DNA of 64,000 bases from Tribonema minus. Taxonomy: Eukaryota > Sar > Xanthophyceae > Tribonematales > Tribonemataceae. Location of the stretch: assembly GCA_017506865.1 (NCBI GenBank), contig JAFCMP010000556.1, positions 124,001 through 188,000 on the forward strand. The letters are read 5' to 3'. This document shows positions 31,901-44,109 of the stretch, piece after piece. Both the position numbers and the translations under genes were made by a program. The notes beneath the pieces are model-generated. The model was not told where the DNA came from and searched no databases. It worked only from the letters and a program-made list of their open reading frames with translations. The first letter of the stretch is position 1. Every line of letters begins with the position of its first letter.

Positions 31901-34900
31901 GCGACACTTCAATCAGTCTTGTAGGCCTATTCTGCCATCTAAACCCCTAAAGTTTAACTCCTTTGCTCCCGTGACAAAGGTCGGATCGCCCTCCATGCGA
32001 TCGTGGCACCCCGGCCCGGGAGGTCACCGGCTGATGGCGGAGACGCTGGCGGCCAACTACATGCACCTGCTGCTGACAGCGCTCAGGCGGTTGAGCGCTG
32101 CAGCACCGGGCCTGAAGAAACACAAGCTGCAGGCAAGGCGAACACCCTACCTAGACTTGGCGTCAGTTACTGTGCAGGGGTGGTTTTGGTTGTTCGTCTA
32201 GTGCAGCTGGTTCTGCTCTTGGCAGTGTGTCGGATTGATTCATGTGTGTTGAGTAATGTCGGCGCTCAAAACTCTGGCTCTGCGACGCTGATGAATGAAT
32301 TAATGTGTGTTGGTGATGGATGCCACGTTGCCGCTCACATACAGCTGGCGCAGTCCGATCACCACAGCTTCTCTGCAACTAGTATGCGTCTACAGCAATC
32401 ATGTTTGATTTCTCTCGACAAAAACTTGATGTGGCTTTGATAATAGCAGCCAGACCTCTTGCTACTTCGAGACCGTGTTGCTCGTGATTAGACTGCGTGG
32501 TGCCACTGGTTTCCCGTATGTGCAAGACTTATGCCTTATCTCATTGCCTCCATGTCTTTCAGGACGCCGAATACGTGACATCATTGGCAGCAACGCTCAA
32601 CCTGCCAGCAGAGCCCGCCAGGCGGCATCCAGTACCCATGCCCAACTTCTGCATCTCGGAGCAGTGTGTCAAAGCCGGTGCGTACATGTGAACCTCACGG
32701 TACTGATGCGCACTGCTCCTCTACGCTATGTACTTCTATATGTAGAAGTATGTATGTATTTGACATTATTTTTGAGTGCGATGCCATCGTGCGTGCACCT
32801 TTTTCGCTGGCACATGCGCAAGCGGCGGCGTGCGCATCCTGTTTGCACCCGTGACATGCCAACATGACGCAGGCCTGCATGCGAGTGCAGAGAGAGCGCT
32901 GACATGCAAATGTAGGCAGCGCTGATTGCGCAGCTGTCTGCGACTTCCATGCGGGGGTCTATGCGCTCACCATATGCTTGGAGAACTTGATACTGCCTTG
33001 CCCTAGTCGTCGCTCTCGGAGGCATCACGCAGTGTTTGTCTGGTGTTTGCGTCTGCGCTCATGACGAGTGCAGCAAGGTTCCTTACTGGCCATGTTGAAG
33101 TAGTGTTGTGGCTCAGCATTATGCTCTGTGGCGACGTATATAATGACCTCCACTGCGTATTTGTACAGTCCTGTTTGCACTCGAGACGCTCAAGCCTGCA
33201 TTCCTCGGACAAGCACACTTGATCAATCCCATGACTGACCTTGAATCCCCGCCCAACCATCAGCAAATGCAACTGCGGCCAGGCAGATGAGTTGTGTTAC
33301 AAACAAAGCAACCGCGCAGAGACAGCCCGGTGGCACGTACGGTCGACTCATACATGTACTGTCATGGAGGTCATGGCAAGCTCACAAGTCATCACTGCTT
33401 GCACATGTTGCAGTCCTGATTTCGATGGTTTGTGGTTGCGTAGCTAACATTATGACGGTGGACACAAAGTCTGCAGGCCACTGCTGTATTCCACCAACAT
33501 GCATCGATATGATGTACCACGGCTCTGTGTGCATGTTCACGATCGACCAACACTATCACCAGCTGCCCCTCATGCACATTCTGTACGGCTTAGGCCATAT
33601 CTCTCACTGAGCACCGATTACACGCACCACTGCTGCCTGCTCTGCCCTCAGGCTCCTACAACTGCCTGACATCGTACTATCCCAACCTGGAGGACAGCCT
33701 GCAGCTGAAGGCCCACATCACGCAGTCTGCATTCAACGCGACAGAGCGCACGCAGGTGCGCGGCCACTTGACTGGCGCCTGAGATGCATGTCGCTGTGTG
33801 CAAATGTGTGGCGAGAATCCTGCTGCTGGCTGCTTGCATATTGGTGACAGGATGAACTCGAAAGTATTGAGGAGCATTAGTTGTTATTGAAGGCCCAGGC
33901 GAGGCTGGATGTTTGGTGTGTGCCTACAGTCATGCCATATTTGCAGTCACGCCATGTGCACACGATTGATCTGAGCTATCAAAGTACTTCAAGAATTAAA
34001 ACATCAACAGGAGCAGATGTCATAACTCAGTCAAAGGCTTTGTCGTGACGGGCTGATCGTTGATGAGCCTTTGAGAGTCTGCTGCCGTCACTGACAGGAA
34101 CAACTCTGCTCTGGGCAAAAAAACATAACATGTAAACAGAACTGATAGTTACTCGTGAGAGCATGCAGCCGGCGAGCACGAGGTCCAATGTAGTAGTGCA
34201 TGTTGCAAGTTTGCAGCTTGGCTGATGGACTCCTGCAAGTAACATCTATCTGTACACAACTGCTTCAACAACTGCTGATTGGCTGCAGAATGCAAGGCTA
34301 CACACCTTGCGGCCTACACCAACAGCTGCTCCTTGGCCCACAATTCACTCAGCACCACCTGAAACTCATTCAGATACGCCCCCCCCCCTTCCACAAGTTA
34401 ACCAACCCCCATCTGCCTCAAATGCCAACCCCTGTGTGCCGTCGCGCAGTACCTCCCTACTGTGAACACCCCTTTGACATGTATGTCAGGCCGCAACCTT
34501 CGCATTCCACAGTTTAACCAACCACCATCTGCCTCAAATGCCAACGCCCCCGTGCGGCGTGCAGTACCTGCCTGACGTCCCCGAGGAGTGGCAGATCTCG
34601 TCCAAGAGCGCTGCGGACTGCAGGCCATACACGCCGCAGTCTGATCAACTGCTGCTCCCTGGCCTCCACAATGTACTCATTGCCACCTACTGTACAACAC
34701 TAATCCTTATAGTCCACACCTCCCCCCTTCCACGAGTTAACCAGCCCCCACCTCAACTGCCACCCCCCCCCCCCCCCCTCCCCCCCCCCGTGCGCCGCCA
34801 CTGCAGTACCTCCCCGACGTCCCTGAGGAGTGGCAGATCGTCGTCAACGAGCGCGCGACGGACATCGGCGAGTTCCACTTCAACAACGCGTCGTGGCCCG

Positions 34901-37228
34901 TGGACCGCAAGTGGGTGCTCGCGGGCGACAAGCGCGCGGGCGCGCTGAACATAGCCTTCACGACGCAGGGCGTGCACGAGAACGCGCTCGGGCACGCGGG
35001 CGCCACGGAGCCCATCATGCTGTGTCGGCAGCTGTCGCCGCAGCACACGCACGAGGAGGATGCTGCGCAGTCGCTCGGCAGCGTCGCCACCATGTGGTTC
35101 ATGGTCGACGGCCAGGTGCGCGTGCACGGGCTCTTTTACCGGTGTTTTGCAGTGCCTGGCTTCAGTGTTTTGCAGTGTCTGGCTTCACCTGAGAGCTGAA
35201 AAGCTTGTGCACTTGGCGGGGTAGCCGTCCCCATCTGAAGTGCGCGCGGGCGGTGGCGGCGGCGGGATGAGCGCTGCGGCGCGCCGCGCGTCGACCCCTG
35301 AACTTCAAATTTGAAGTTGAACTTGGCGGTTGAAGTATAGTTGGTAGCTAGCTAATATGTGGTTCATGGTCGACGGCAAGGTGCGGTGCGTCTGACTTTG
35401 TTATCAGTGTTTTGCAGTGTCTGGCTTCACCAGTGAGGCGCTGAAAAGCTTGCGCACACTTGGCAGGGTAGCCGTCCCCTGCTGGGGTGCCAGGATACCG
35501 CAAGAGCGCGCGGGCTGTGGCGGGATGAGCGCTGTGGTGCGCCGCGCGTCAACCCCTGAACTTCGATCTTGGAGTTGAACTTTGCAGTTGAGGTACAGTT
35601 GGTAGACGGCTGCTGCGCAGTCATGCAGTCATGACTGCCACCGCCGCTCACGTGAAGATGGTCGGTGTGCAGCTCTCGCTGGACAGCATCGGCTATGTGT
35701 GCTTCATTGGCGAGTTGCACCGCCTTGTGGAGACGAATGTCAGAAAGAAGGCATAGGGGCTCACAACCTGCCTGTGGGCACGGTGTTAATAACTCTATTG
35801 TGCAGCTCGTGTTCGCAGCACAATGAGCTTCATGTAAGCTGGCACTGATGCCTCAGTGTATGTGTGTGGCAGGATGAGGGCCAGGAGCTTTTGGTGGAAT
35901 GGCTTGACAGCCAGTGCAACTTGCCAGACGCATCTAGCGTTTTGTCGCAGATCGAAGTGCGACAACGGACTGCAGTTTTCATGGTACATTGGCGCTGATG
36001 CGCGTGCAGCTGCTGCAGTGCTCAACGCAGCGTGCCGAAATTAGCGGACTCATACATGTTGGTGTGTGTTGCTTTGTCAAGTATGCATTCATTGAGGTCA
36101 CAAGAGCCGACTACCTTGGCTGCAAAGGCTCCAGTGACTGGCATGAGGGCTGACAGAGTTATCTTGCGTTATACTTCAATTGCAGGGTTCTGGTGCGCGC
36201 TGAGACTCCGCATCACAACAAGTTCGGCACAATCAACTGGCACGTGTGTATACCGAGATGCGCCGGAATCATTGCGAGCTCGCACTTTGTCAAGGGCCGC
36301 CATTTCATCAAGTTTGTCCCATCAAACACCAGCAGCTTCTGTGATGTCAGGGCATGTGATGCTTCCAACGGCCCTTCACCCCCGCCCCCCCCACCCCCCG
36401 CCCCCCCCCGCGCGTGCGCGCCCTGTATGCCGTCCGTCTTCCCTGTGCGTTGTCAACACCACATCTAGGTCCAATGTCCCCCCTCCGTACTGCTGCCGCA
36501 CGTGTCTCGCCGCACCTTCGCCCCGCGCAGCCATCGGGCACATGGCACGGGCCTGTTTGCTGCCCGTCCTCCCCTGTGCGTCGCGAACACCACCTCTACA
36601 TAGGTCTGATGCATGCTGCTGCCATGTGTCTCTTTGTACTGCTGCCATGTGTCTCGCCGCACCTTCGCCCCACACAGCCGTCGGGCGCGACGCGCGACCC
36701 TGTTTGCCGCCCGTTTTCCCCGTGTGCGTTGTCAACACCACATCTACTTAGGTCTGATGCACTGTGCTGCGATGTGTCTCTCCGTACCGCTGCCACGCAT
36801 GTGTTGCCGCACTTTCGCCTCGCGCAGCCATCCGGCGCGATGCGCGGCCCTGCTTGCCGCCCGTTTTCCCCCTGTGCACGTCGCCAACACCACATCTACT
36901 TAGGTCTGAAGCCCCCCCCCTGCGCTGCTGCCATGTGTCTCTTTGTGCTGCTGCCGCGTGTCTCGCCAACCTTCGCCCCGCGCAGCCATCGCCCCCCTGC
37001 ACTGCTGCCGCGTGTCTCATCTTTGAACTGCTGCCACGTGTCTCGTCGCGCCTTCGCCGAACGCAGCCGTCCGGCGCGTCGCGCGGCCCGCCGGACCGCG
37101 GCATCCACAGCGTGTGCTGGACGCTGGACGTGCGCGTCGGCAACGGCGACCACCTGCTCACCATTGTGCCGCTCAAGGAGGGGCCGGAGAACCTGGTCCG
37201 CATCTCGCACGTCATCGTGCCCAAGTAG
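25972..37228 (+). CDS. Secreted SGNH-hydrolase-like protein A
   Basis: Exons joining in phase: 25972-26160, 27580-27747, 28634-28804, 29823-30062, 30840-30947, 31980-32132, 32563-32677, 33652-33755 and 34807-35115 (519 codons), then a poorly resolved exon near 35650-35745, 36186-36345 and 37067-37228 (stop TAG). A signal peptide (MMLRALVPLVLLGNLIHCSW) opens the protein. Block I is FTGISNTAGHDN with the presumed Ser nucleophile. GAIGNNDILPYSYC and DIVSWE fit the following blocks, and SWHPGPGGHRLMAETLA supplies the late His. The Asp three residues before that His is absent. SGNH enzymes remove or transfer acyl groups, so glycan O-acetylation is possible. The C-terminal part (WQIVVNERA, NNASWPVDRKWVLAGD, ISHVIVPK) resembles the C-terminal domain of paralogues B and C. 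The donor of exon 6 is GCAAGG, a GC-AG intron. Four or more junctions carry tandem copies. Confidence 0.8.
26837..26940. mobile_element. Short foldback element
   Basis: About 104 bp in intron 1 of SGNH gene A starts GCACACC and ends GGTGTGC. Inside, GACGACGG, CCGTCATGACGG and GACGGAGTCG repeat in both orientations, so the strand can fold. There is no coding capacity. It resembles a small non-autonomous TIR element. Confidence 0.45.
27204..27452. mobile_element. Related GACGACGG-rich segment
   Basis: This stretch is rich in GACGACGG, CGACAG and CTGTCG words and contains two copies of CTAAGGTGTG (27414 and 27443), the complement of the CACACCTTAG that begins the element at 26837. It may be a decayed or nested relative of that element; its left end is not found. 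Confidence 0.35.
28390..28633 (+). repeat. Two decayed copies of SGNH A exon 3 acceptor side
   Basis: The acceptor and start of exon 3 (real acceptor at 28633) recur at about 28400-28480 (with GCACCCGTCTTTGCGAGAGCCGGC) and at 28549-28572 (ACCGCAGAAAGAGCAGGCGT). Both lie in the intron upstream of the exon and are interrupted by stops or deletions. Confidence 0.8.
28925..29165. repeat. Minisatellite, about six units of 35-45 bp
   Basis: The phrase GTGTGCGCGCACTGCCAGATTGTA and variants recur about six times, with GTGAC and GTGGC spacers. It lies in the intron after exon 3 of SGNH gene A. Confidence 0.75.
29485..29745 (+). repeat. Two copies of SGNH A exon 4 acceptor side
   Basis: The real exon 4 starts at 29823. 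Copies of its acceptor and first coding bases lie at about 29485-29572 and 29664-29740. The first copy covers 29 codons with six differences from the exon, all third-base synonymous. The second has two amino-acid changes (Glu to Gly, Glu to Lys) and four synonymous ones. Each copy is preceded by a C/T-rich tract and the phrase ACATGTGAACCTCAACNTTGTA, and each ends abruptly without the exon's own donor. Confidence 0.9.
34390..34806 (+). repeat. Copies of SGNH A exon 9 acceptor side
   Basis: The acceptor CAG|TACCTCCC of exon 9 (34807) is preceded by two copies, at about 34444-34460 and 34561-34620. Upstream phrases CCACAAGTTAACCA, CATCTGCCTCAAATGCCAAC and the C-rich tracts are repeated with them. 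In the longer copy the first 11 codons differ only at three synonymous sites, then a 1-nt deletion shifts the frame. Confidence 0.85.
35103..35610 (+). repeat. Tandem duplication of about 250 bp over exon 9 donor
   Basis: The last coding bases of exon 9 (GTGGTTCATGGTCGACGGC), its donor and about 220 bp of intron (35103-35350) recur at 35355-35605. Shared words include TTTTGCAGTGTCTGGCTTCACC, GGTAGCCGTCCCC and CAACCCCTGAACTTC. Each copy ends near a CTTCAA...TTGAAGTTGAACTT palindrome. Confidence 0.85.
36480..37066 (+). repeat. Tandem copies of SGNH A exon 12 acceptor side
   Basis: The acceptor phrase TTCGCC...GCAG|CC(A/G)TC(C/G)GGCGCG recurs with CAG at about 36530, 36677, 36826, 36984 and finally 37066, which is the real acceptor. 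Periods are near 150 bp, with shared CCCGTTTTCCCC, CAACACCACATCTACTTAGG and TGTGTCTC words. The long plus-strand frames over this region come from the repeat and are not genes. Confidence 0.85.
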
Positions 37229-39019
37229 CCGCGCGCGCGCGCGCCGCCTGCGCATGTCTGCGCGCTGATCGCGGACGCTGCTCGCGGTCTGCGAGCCGTC
37301 ACCGCTGATATGGCGTTGCGTACGGCTGGGCTCAGCCTGGACGCGGCAGTAGAAGTAGCCGCGAGCGTGCCTCGCCTGCAGATGCCTGCGCGCTGGCTGC
37401 GGCGCGCGGCGCTTGCGGTCTGCGAGCTGTCGCGATTGGTATAAACCAGTGGCAGTGTGGCGTCACGTACGGCTGGGCTCAGCCTGGACGTGGCAGTAGA
37501 AGCTGGAAGCAGAACTGTATGCGTGTGCCGGGAGAGGGCAATGGGTCCCAAAGTGCATACGCGCAGCGCTGAGCGTTGTGACGGTGTGTCGAAGTGCGTG
37601 GTGTGGGCGGCGCCTGCAGTGCAATGCCGTTCAGGTAGAGCGTACGCAGCACGGCTACTGCTGCGCACGTCGCACTGTGCGTTGCGCAGCAGCGGTGTCT
37701 CTGCGCAACGCATCATCAAAGCGTCTTTGTGTTTACATCCCATCCTGAATGTTTGCGACTGCAGCGGGGCGTACGTGCCATGCGTGTGAGTCGGCTTCAC
37801 TTCCTCCACTGACCGACGAAAGTGCTCTGGATTCACACCTCCCAACAGCTATGGCTGGCTTGCAGGCAGAACCAGGCCAGCCTGGACCACAAATTCTGAT
37901 TGCGTGCGTGCCTCTGTGCTTGATAACTGCACAAGATGCCTGGTGGTTACAGTCAGCACAGATCCCTCTATTAGTTGGTAATACAGGTTTGAGTTCATCA
38001 TGTGCCTCTGACTCTCAAGCTGCTGTACGCACACATGCCCTGTCTCTTGAAGTGCCATATGAATGTCCCTGATGTAGACTACGAAAGTTTCTGTACATGT
38101 CAGCATCCATCAGTAATGCAGGGGAGTGATTTGCCGGACTAAACATTCCTGACGTACATTGTGCAATTGCATGTGCGAATCACAACGCCTCCATGTCAGC
38201 ATCCAACTCATCAATAATACAGGAGAGTGTTTTGCTGGACCAAACGTTTCTGACATGTGCACGCTATGCAATTGCCTGTGCGAATCGCAACGCCTCCGTT
38301 TCTTGTGGACCAGACATTCTTGCGCACCGGCAGGTTGAACTTGGTGTTGAACAAGCGCAAAACGCATGCAATTGTATCTGGGTTGCACCAGGGCGACACT
38401 CTGCATGACACAGGTGCCCAAGTCACTGCTTGTGACCGCAGCATGGGGTGATTCTAGCTTGGCAGTGAATATAGCATCAACATGAGTGTTGCAGATCTCT
38501 GCCTATGCACTGGTGCAAGCACTAAAGACATGTCAACTGGTACACCATGGACAATTACAAATGAGACAGGAGTCAAGAAGTCAGATGTAGTAGTCTTGCA
38601 GACTAGGCTGCATAGGATCAAACTTCACCATCGCATAGAACATCCGGCATCCTTCAAGGCCTCTATACATACAGGTCCATGAGTACTCTCGCAGACGTAC
38701 ATGCATGAGTGAACAGCACAGCCCATGCTGTGGCTTCTCACGCTCAAGCACGTGCAATGCGCATGCATCGCATTCTGCCCCTTGCGCAACCCTGATCCCT
38801 CATTTCCCATCGTGCCAGGGGGGTTGCATCACCCAGACCCCCTTGCCATATATGGGGGTGCAGAGCCCCCCCGCCCCCCCAGTGATAACCAGTGGCAACA
38901 TCGCCTGACTTGCCAGCTGCAAAGGGTTTTGGGCAAATGCGATGTCGGTGATAGCCTCTCCTGCGTGAGCAACCTCTGCCGCCAGCGACGCCGCGACGCT
39001 GCCAGCAGCACAGTGTTGG

Positions 39020-39055
39020 TGCTGCTGCGCGCCTCCTGCTGTGCGCGCTCCGCCT

Positions 39056-39098
<43 letters not shown>

Positions 39099-39385
39099 TG
39101 CTGCGGCACATTGCTCAGCGGTCAGCGGTGGCTGCGTCACCTCCGATGCGCACCTCCTGCTGCGCACGCTCCGCCGCCGCCGCCGCCGCCGCTGCTGCGA
39201 CACCTTGCTCAGCGGTCAGCGCGCCTGCGTCACCGCTGCTGCGTGCCTCCTGCTGCTCACGCTTCCGCCGCCGCCGCCGCCGCCGCTGCTACTGCGGCAG
39301 CTTGCTCAGCGCTCAGGGGCGGCTGCGTCAGTGCCGCTGCACATGACCTGCTGCGCATGCTGCGCTGCTGCGGCCGCTCGCTCAG
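39020..39385 (-). repeat. GCC-rich tandem repeat coding for Ala-rich coiled-coil units
   Basis: Four units of about 90 bp share TCCTGCTGCGCACGCTCCGC, a (GCC)n run and GCTCAGCGGTCAGCG. Read leftward they give variants of LTAEQ, an Ala run and ERAQQEAR, a helix-like unit. Frames break between units, so the array is not cleanly coding today. The GCC runs are prone to slippage. Confidence 0.75.
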
Positions 39386-40163
39386 CATGAAGCGCGGCAG
39401 CATCATTCAAGCGCGCTGGCAGTTGCAGTGCGTCGCCGCTCACAACCCCCGGCACGACCACCGCCAGCCGCAGCCGCCGGAACATGGCAGTCCCGTGGGT
39501 GGCGCTGCTGCAGCTCGCTCCTGCCGTAGCTGCGTTCGCCATCGACCATGCTGCTGCCGCACCTGATGTCAAAATAGCGTCAGAAGCAGGCGGGACCACC
39601 TGCCAGTGCATCGGCGTAGCTCTGGCAGTCGGGTGGTGGGCCCAATGGGCAGCGGCGGTGTTGATATGGTGCAAGCCGCCGTGGCCGCTTGCAAACCTGC
39701 TGCAGCAATAGCAGATTCAATTTTGGGCAGCGCCGACGTGCCGGCGCCTGGCGCCTGCGGCTCGGCAATGCAGCAGCTGAGGCAGCATGTCTCGCACCTC
39801 GTCGCCAAATGTGAAGCGCAGGGCTCGCATCAGCTGCAGTGAGTGAGCCGCGCGAAGTGCTGCCCCCGAGGTAGCGGCGCTGCCGCCGCTGGCCTGGTTC
39901 GCAATTGACCTCAGCAGCTCGACATCAAAATTCCTAGATAGCTTGAGCGAAATAATGGGGGAATGAGGGAGAGGAGTCGCCTCCACGAGCGCGTCTTGCC
40001 TGGCGACAATATCGACAACGCGGCAACGCGGCAGAAACACATCAAATAAGGGTCTGGGCAGGGGCGGCGAGCCACATCGATGGCACAGCGGCGGGACAAA
40101 TTTCAGTCTTTCGAGAAACTGCACTATCTGATGGCAGTTGCGTCCATGCCGTGGCCCACACAA
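39306..40163 (-). pseudogene. Possible decayed coding region
   Basis: Protein-like pieces occur leftward in different frames: SRNFDVELLRSIANQAS and MRALRFTFGDEVRDMLPQLL (39717-40163), then FRRLRLAVVVPGVVSGDAL and ARLNDAAALHAERAAAAAQH (39306-39674), leading into the Ala-rich array. Joining them needs frame changes or undetected introns. I recognise no family. It could be the remnant of one helical, Ala-rich protein. Confidence 0.25.
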
Positions 40164-41096
40164 AGCTCGCGATGTTCAGGTCGAAATCAGCTGCATTCAG
40201 GATTCGTGTACCGCAGCAACTGCCACGAGCCGCGGAATGACGCCAGGACGGCTGCGAAACAGATTCGAGGTCTGTCTGCATCGGCTGGGTGCATGTCCCC
40301 CCTCCTCCTCTCTCCTTCTCTCGTGGCTCGTCTTCTCGGCCTTTTTTATTCTAGTTCATGTTTGAGGTTTGGGCTGTTGACCTAATAAAAAGTGAGTGTG
40401 GATCCGCCCCTCTGGAGAGTACGGTGACTACTGTACGTAGTCGCCGGACACTGGACAGTACAACCTATACTACCAAGGTCAAGTCAAGTCAGTGGTAGCA
40501 AATGGCGCGCGCTGCAGCATGGCGTTGGTGGCGAGGTCGAACTGACGTTTAAGGTACGCTTATGCGCTCCATATTGTGTGTAGATGGTCAAAGTGCTGAT
40601 ACAGTTCAGGCCCTGCTAGTAGGGCATTTCTTCATCGAGCTGCTCAGTTCCTGTTGTCGACACCATCGCGGCAGCGTTGGCGACGGGGCTGTTTCGCAGC
40701 AGTTTCGCCGAGCTCTGTGTTTTCATTCACTCGACGTACCGATGATGACTACATCCTCGGCAGCTATCGCAACTCTGTATAACAGGGCGATGGTTGCGTC
40801 GACCGACTGGAACGTATGGAGTTTTCCCACCTCGTGTCGATCGCATGTCCCGACGATTGACTGAGTTGCGCTTGCAAATAGCATGAATTGTGGAGTTGAG
40901 ACATGTAGAAAAATGCTATTGTGCATCATTGACCGCAGTGCACTACATCAAAGTATTACTCATCTGACATCTAGATTGTGGTGATATGTCATTCACGTCC
41001 ATCATTGAATCATGCATGGTGTTTGCAGGCACGCCAGGCCTGCCAGTGGAAGCCTGGACTCCTTCAAGTTGGCTTGAATTCAAGGCACCTGCGGCC

Positions 41097-43749
41097 ATGC
41101 TACGCGGGGCAGCGGCACTGCTTGCAGCTACATCGCTGCTGCGGCTACCCGTGTTTGCGTCAGCAGCTACCAACGACACCTGTTGGGCTGCACAAACAGC
41201 AGCTCTCGTTGCCGATGACAGCATGCTTCACGGCGGCCCGGCGGCCGCGGCGGGATCGTGCCAAATGATCGGGTGCGTGCACCCCGATGGTCTGCCGGAG
41301 GCCTGGTTGCAGGAGTACCCGCTGCAGCCGGACATGCTCGCCAGATCCATACCTTACAGCGGCAACACGCGCAGGCTGCAGGAGATCCTGCGGAAGGCGG
41401 CCGCGGGGTCAAATCTCACGGCGGTCGCCTTGGGGGGCAGCGTCACGATGGGCGCTCATACGGAGGCAATGACACTCAAAGACACGTGGCCCCAGAGATC
41501 GTGGGTCGCGCGTATAGAAGCGTGGCTGCGCCGGCGATTCCCCACTGCCGGCATCACCGTCCACAACGCCGCGCGGTCAGGGTGCACTTCGCTCTGCCAG
41601 CGGGATGCCATCTTTGATCTGCTGCCACCGCATCTCAACCCGGACATCGTTCTGATCGACACGAGCTCGAACGACGCCTATAGCGGGTCCTACGGACCCG
41701 AGCAGGTGGATGTGATGAGCGGGGCGATGGAAGTCATACTGCGCCACGCGCTGAAACTGGAGAGCGCGCCCGCCGTCATCTACATGGAGGCGTTCATACC
41801 AGATCCACGTTACGACAGATTTAAAGACTACTTCTGGTCAGTGCAGGACTGGGTCAGACCCATCGTCGAGCCGTACGGAGCACACATGGTGAGCTACAGG
41901 GATGCAGTCTGGCCTGTCTACGAGGAGCGCAGCCCGGCGTTGCAGGAGGTTTTCTGGGAGAACCTGCCAGACTCCCCAGATGACAGCATCCATCCTTCCT
42001 GGAGGTGCGTTCACTGAGCGCTTGAATTTCAACCTTGAACTTCGCAGTTCACTTTTTTTCTTCTTTCCTTCAGTGGACTTGCTGCACGCGCGGCACCACA
42101 TAGCCTTCCCAAACTTGAAGTCTTGCCAAACTCTGAGGTGAAGCTCAGCGCGCACGACGGAGAGGAGCTGGCACAGTTGTTGATCTGACTGCTATACTTT
42201 GAAGTACATAATCTATTTGCTACATGTGGACCTAACTCAATTCAGAATTGGCAACTTCAAGCAGACGTGATCAAAGTACGGCAGACAGCAAGTGGCTGTG
42301 CAGCCGTCACTGTCACGGTGGCAGCAACCAAGCCAAAGGCTTCAGTGAGTTCGACTTGCATCACACCCAGTCTGAGTAATGTGCACAATAACTTGATACA
42401 TGCGATGAGCACCTTCAAAGTGACAAGTTTGTCATGCATGCTTTTGTGCGACTGGAAGTGGCTTACGTACACCCGACCTGTGTCTGCAGCGCAGCGCAAC
42501 ACACTGTTTTTTCTTAGAACTTCATGATCATCAAGTTGTTGCTCGGTACGTCAACTGTTGCTATAAGAGATGTCGCTCCAACACTGCCAGCTGCTTCCAT
42601 TTCCTCCACCTGCCATGCTAGTAGGCGTCTGCCAGTGTGGTTATGGCATTGGGATTTGTGGTAAGTATTATGATACCTTGTCTTTATCACGGACAGAAGC
42701 TGTGCTCATGGCCATGGATCTCACCAGTGTATTGCCTATGCATGTCTTTGTCCACTCATACTATTGCGGCACAGTGACACGGCACTGCAGTAAACAACTC
42801 TCTCAGTCAGAGGAGAGCTAGTAGTGGTCCGCACACGCATTCCTCATTCATCTGACGCTCCACAGTGACCACAATACTTATATCTAAGACAACTTACCAA
42901 TCAGTGAATAATGCATGTTCTCTTGCCGCTGCCAGGGCCCATCAGCTGTACGCTGACGTGCTTGCGCACTTCTTGGACACCCAGTACGTGGAGGCATGCA
43001 AGGCGCAAGAGGAAGGACGACCGCCTGGGAGTGATGCACACTTCAGATCAGCTTCAGAGGCGCCACTGCTGCCTGAGACGGCGCGCATGGAACACCTCCT
43101 GTGCGACGGCAACACCCCAAGTACGTTGTTTGATGTGCACAAGGCCGAGAGCCTTTCAAGTGTCAGTATGATAAGGAATGCCAGCTGGGCCATCTACGCA
43201 GAGAGCAAAAAGAGGCCCGGCTTCATTGGGTTTGGGTTGATTGACCCGCATGCAGTGCTGGAGGTTGAGCTCAAGTGTCGTAAACACGCACAGTTGGCCA
43301 TTACATTCTTGGAGAGCTATGAGCAGGTTGGAGCTGTTCAAGTCATGCGCCCACAGGGCACTAGTAGCACTAAGAAGGCAGCACCTGTAGCTGGTCCCGC
43401 GTTCAAACTCGAAGCGGCTGGCAGCAGCCATGCAGGCAGTGCACAAGGCACGATGATCATTGATGCACTGAACCTTCTCCACCCAGGGTCCAGTCCCAAG
43501 ACAGTCTATGTGCAGCTAGATGACACATTCATGACTGCGGAGTTGATTGGTGATGACGCATTGCAGGCAGCAGCAGAACATGCCAATGATGCTGCGGTAG
43601 TGCTGTACAGAGTAGCATTGATGCTGCTGGGCCCAGATGATTTTAACATGATATACAGCAGGCCCGAGCAGCGTCCTGAGGACAAGGACGCCCATATGAT
43701 TACCCGGGGGGGCTGGAAGTTCAAACTCCTGGGACTGGCATGCTGTTGA
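41097..43749 (+). CDS. Secreted SGNH-hydrolase-like protein B
   Basis: Two exons, 41097-42004 and 42936-43749, join in phase to give 573 residues. ATG 41097 is chosen because it opens a signal peptide (MLRGAAALLAATSLLRLPVF); the frame also contains an ATG-less extension to 40986. Block I is VALGGSVTMG with the Ser nucleophile, block II is NAARSGCTSLC, block III is IDTSSND, and SIHPSWR gives the His with Asp three residues before it, so the full Ser-Gly-Asn-Asp/His set is present. The second exon encodes a beta-rich domain with HQLYADVLA, FIGFGLIDPHAVLEVEL and a final GGWKFKLLGLACC. The family hydrolyses or transfers acyl groups, and an extracellular glycan is a plausible substrate. It is the most complete of three neighbouring paralogues. 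Confidence 0.85.
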
Positions 43750-44077
43750 AGTGCTCAGCAAAGCTGATCCCATATCATCCTCAACCGACGGCGTGTCTTC
43801 CGTGTGTCACTGGCTGTTGCAATAGCCTAAGGTTCTGCAATGTAGTACCCGTAGTAATACTAGTACCCGTAGTAATACTATCATGATGCCGCACAAGTGC
43901 TGTTCTGTCACCATGCATACCGGCCATCTTGCAATGTGCATGAACGTTCAGCTCTGAGCTTGCATGCGCCTCAGCAATAACTCTTTGTTGAAGCACTCAC
44001 TTGAGCAGACGCAGCCCTCATTTTACTACCAGAGTAAGTACTGATAGTATGCCGTGTGTAATGTACTTAGCCCTGCT

Positions 44078-44109
44078 GTTTTGTTTTGTTTTGTTTTGTT
44101 TTGTTTTGT
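44078..44109. repeat. (TTTTG)n microsatellite
   Basis: About six perfect GTTTT units. Confidence 0.9.

Larger units (their letters stand above)
37229..41096. other. Intergenic region between SGNH genes A and B
   Basis: After the stop of gene A, a phrase (GTACGGCTGGGCTCAGCCTGGACG) occurs at 37320 and 37469 within a ~150-bp direct repeat. Around 38110-38300 there is another imperfect direct repeat (CAGGNGAGTG, GGACCAAAC, TTCCTGACGT-like words). The remainder up to 41096 contains the GCC-rich array and a possible decayed coding region listed separately. No promoter was recognised. Confidence 0.5.

Noticed and set aside
36414..37268. 284-residue plus-strand frame
   Set aside because: Produced by the tandem acceptor copies of exon 12; the last exon is read in a different frame that gives a sensible beta-strand-rich end.
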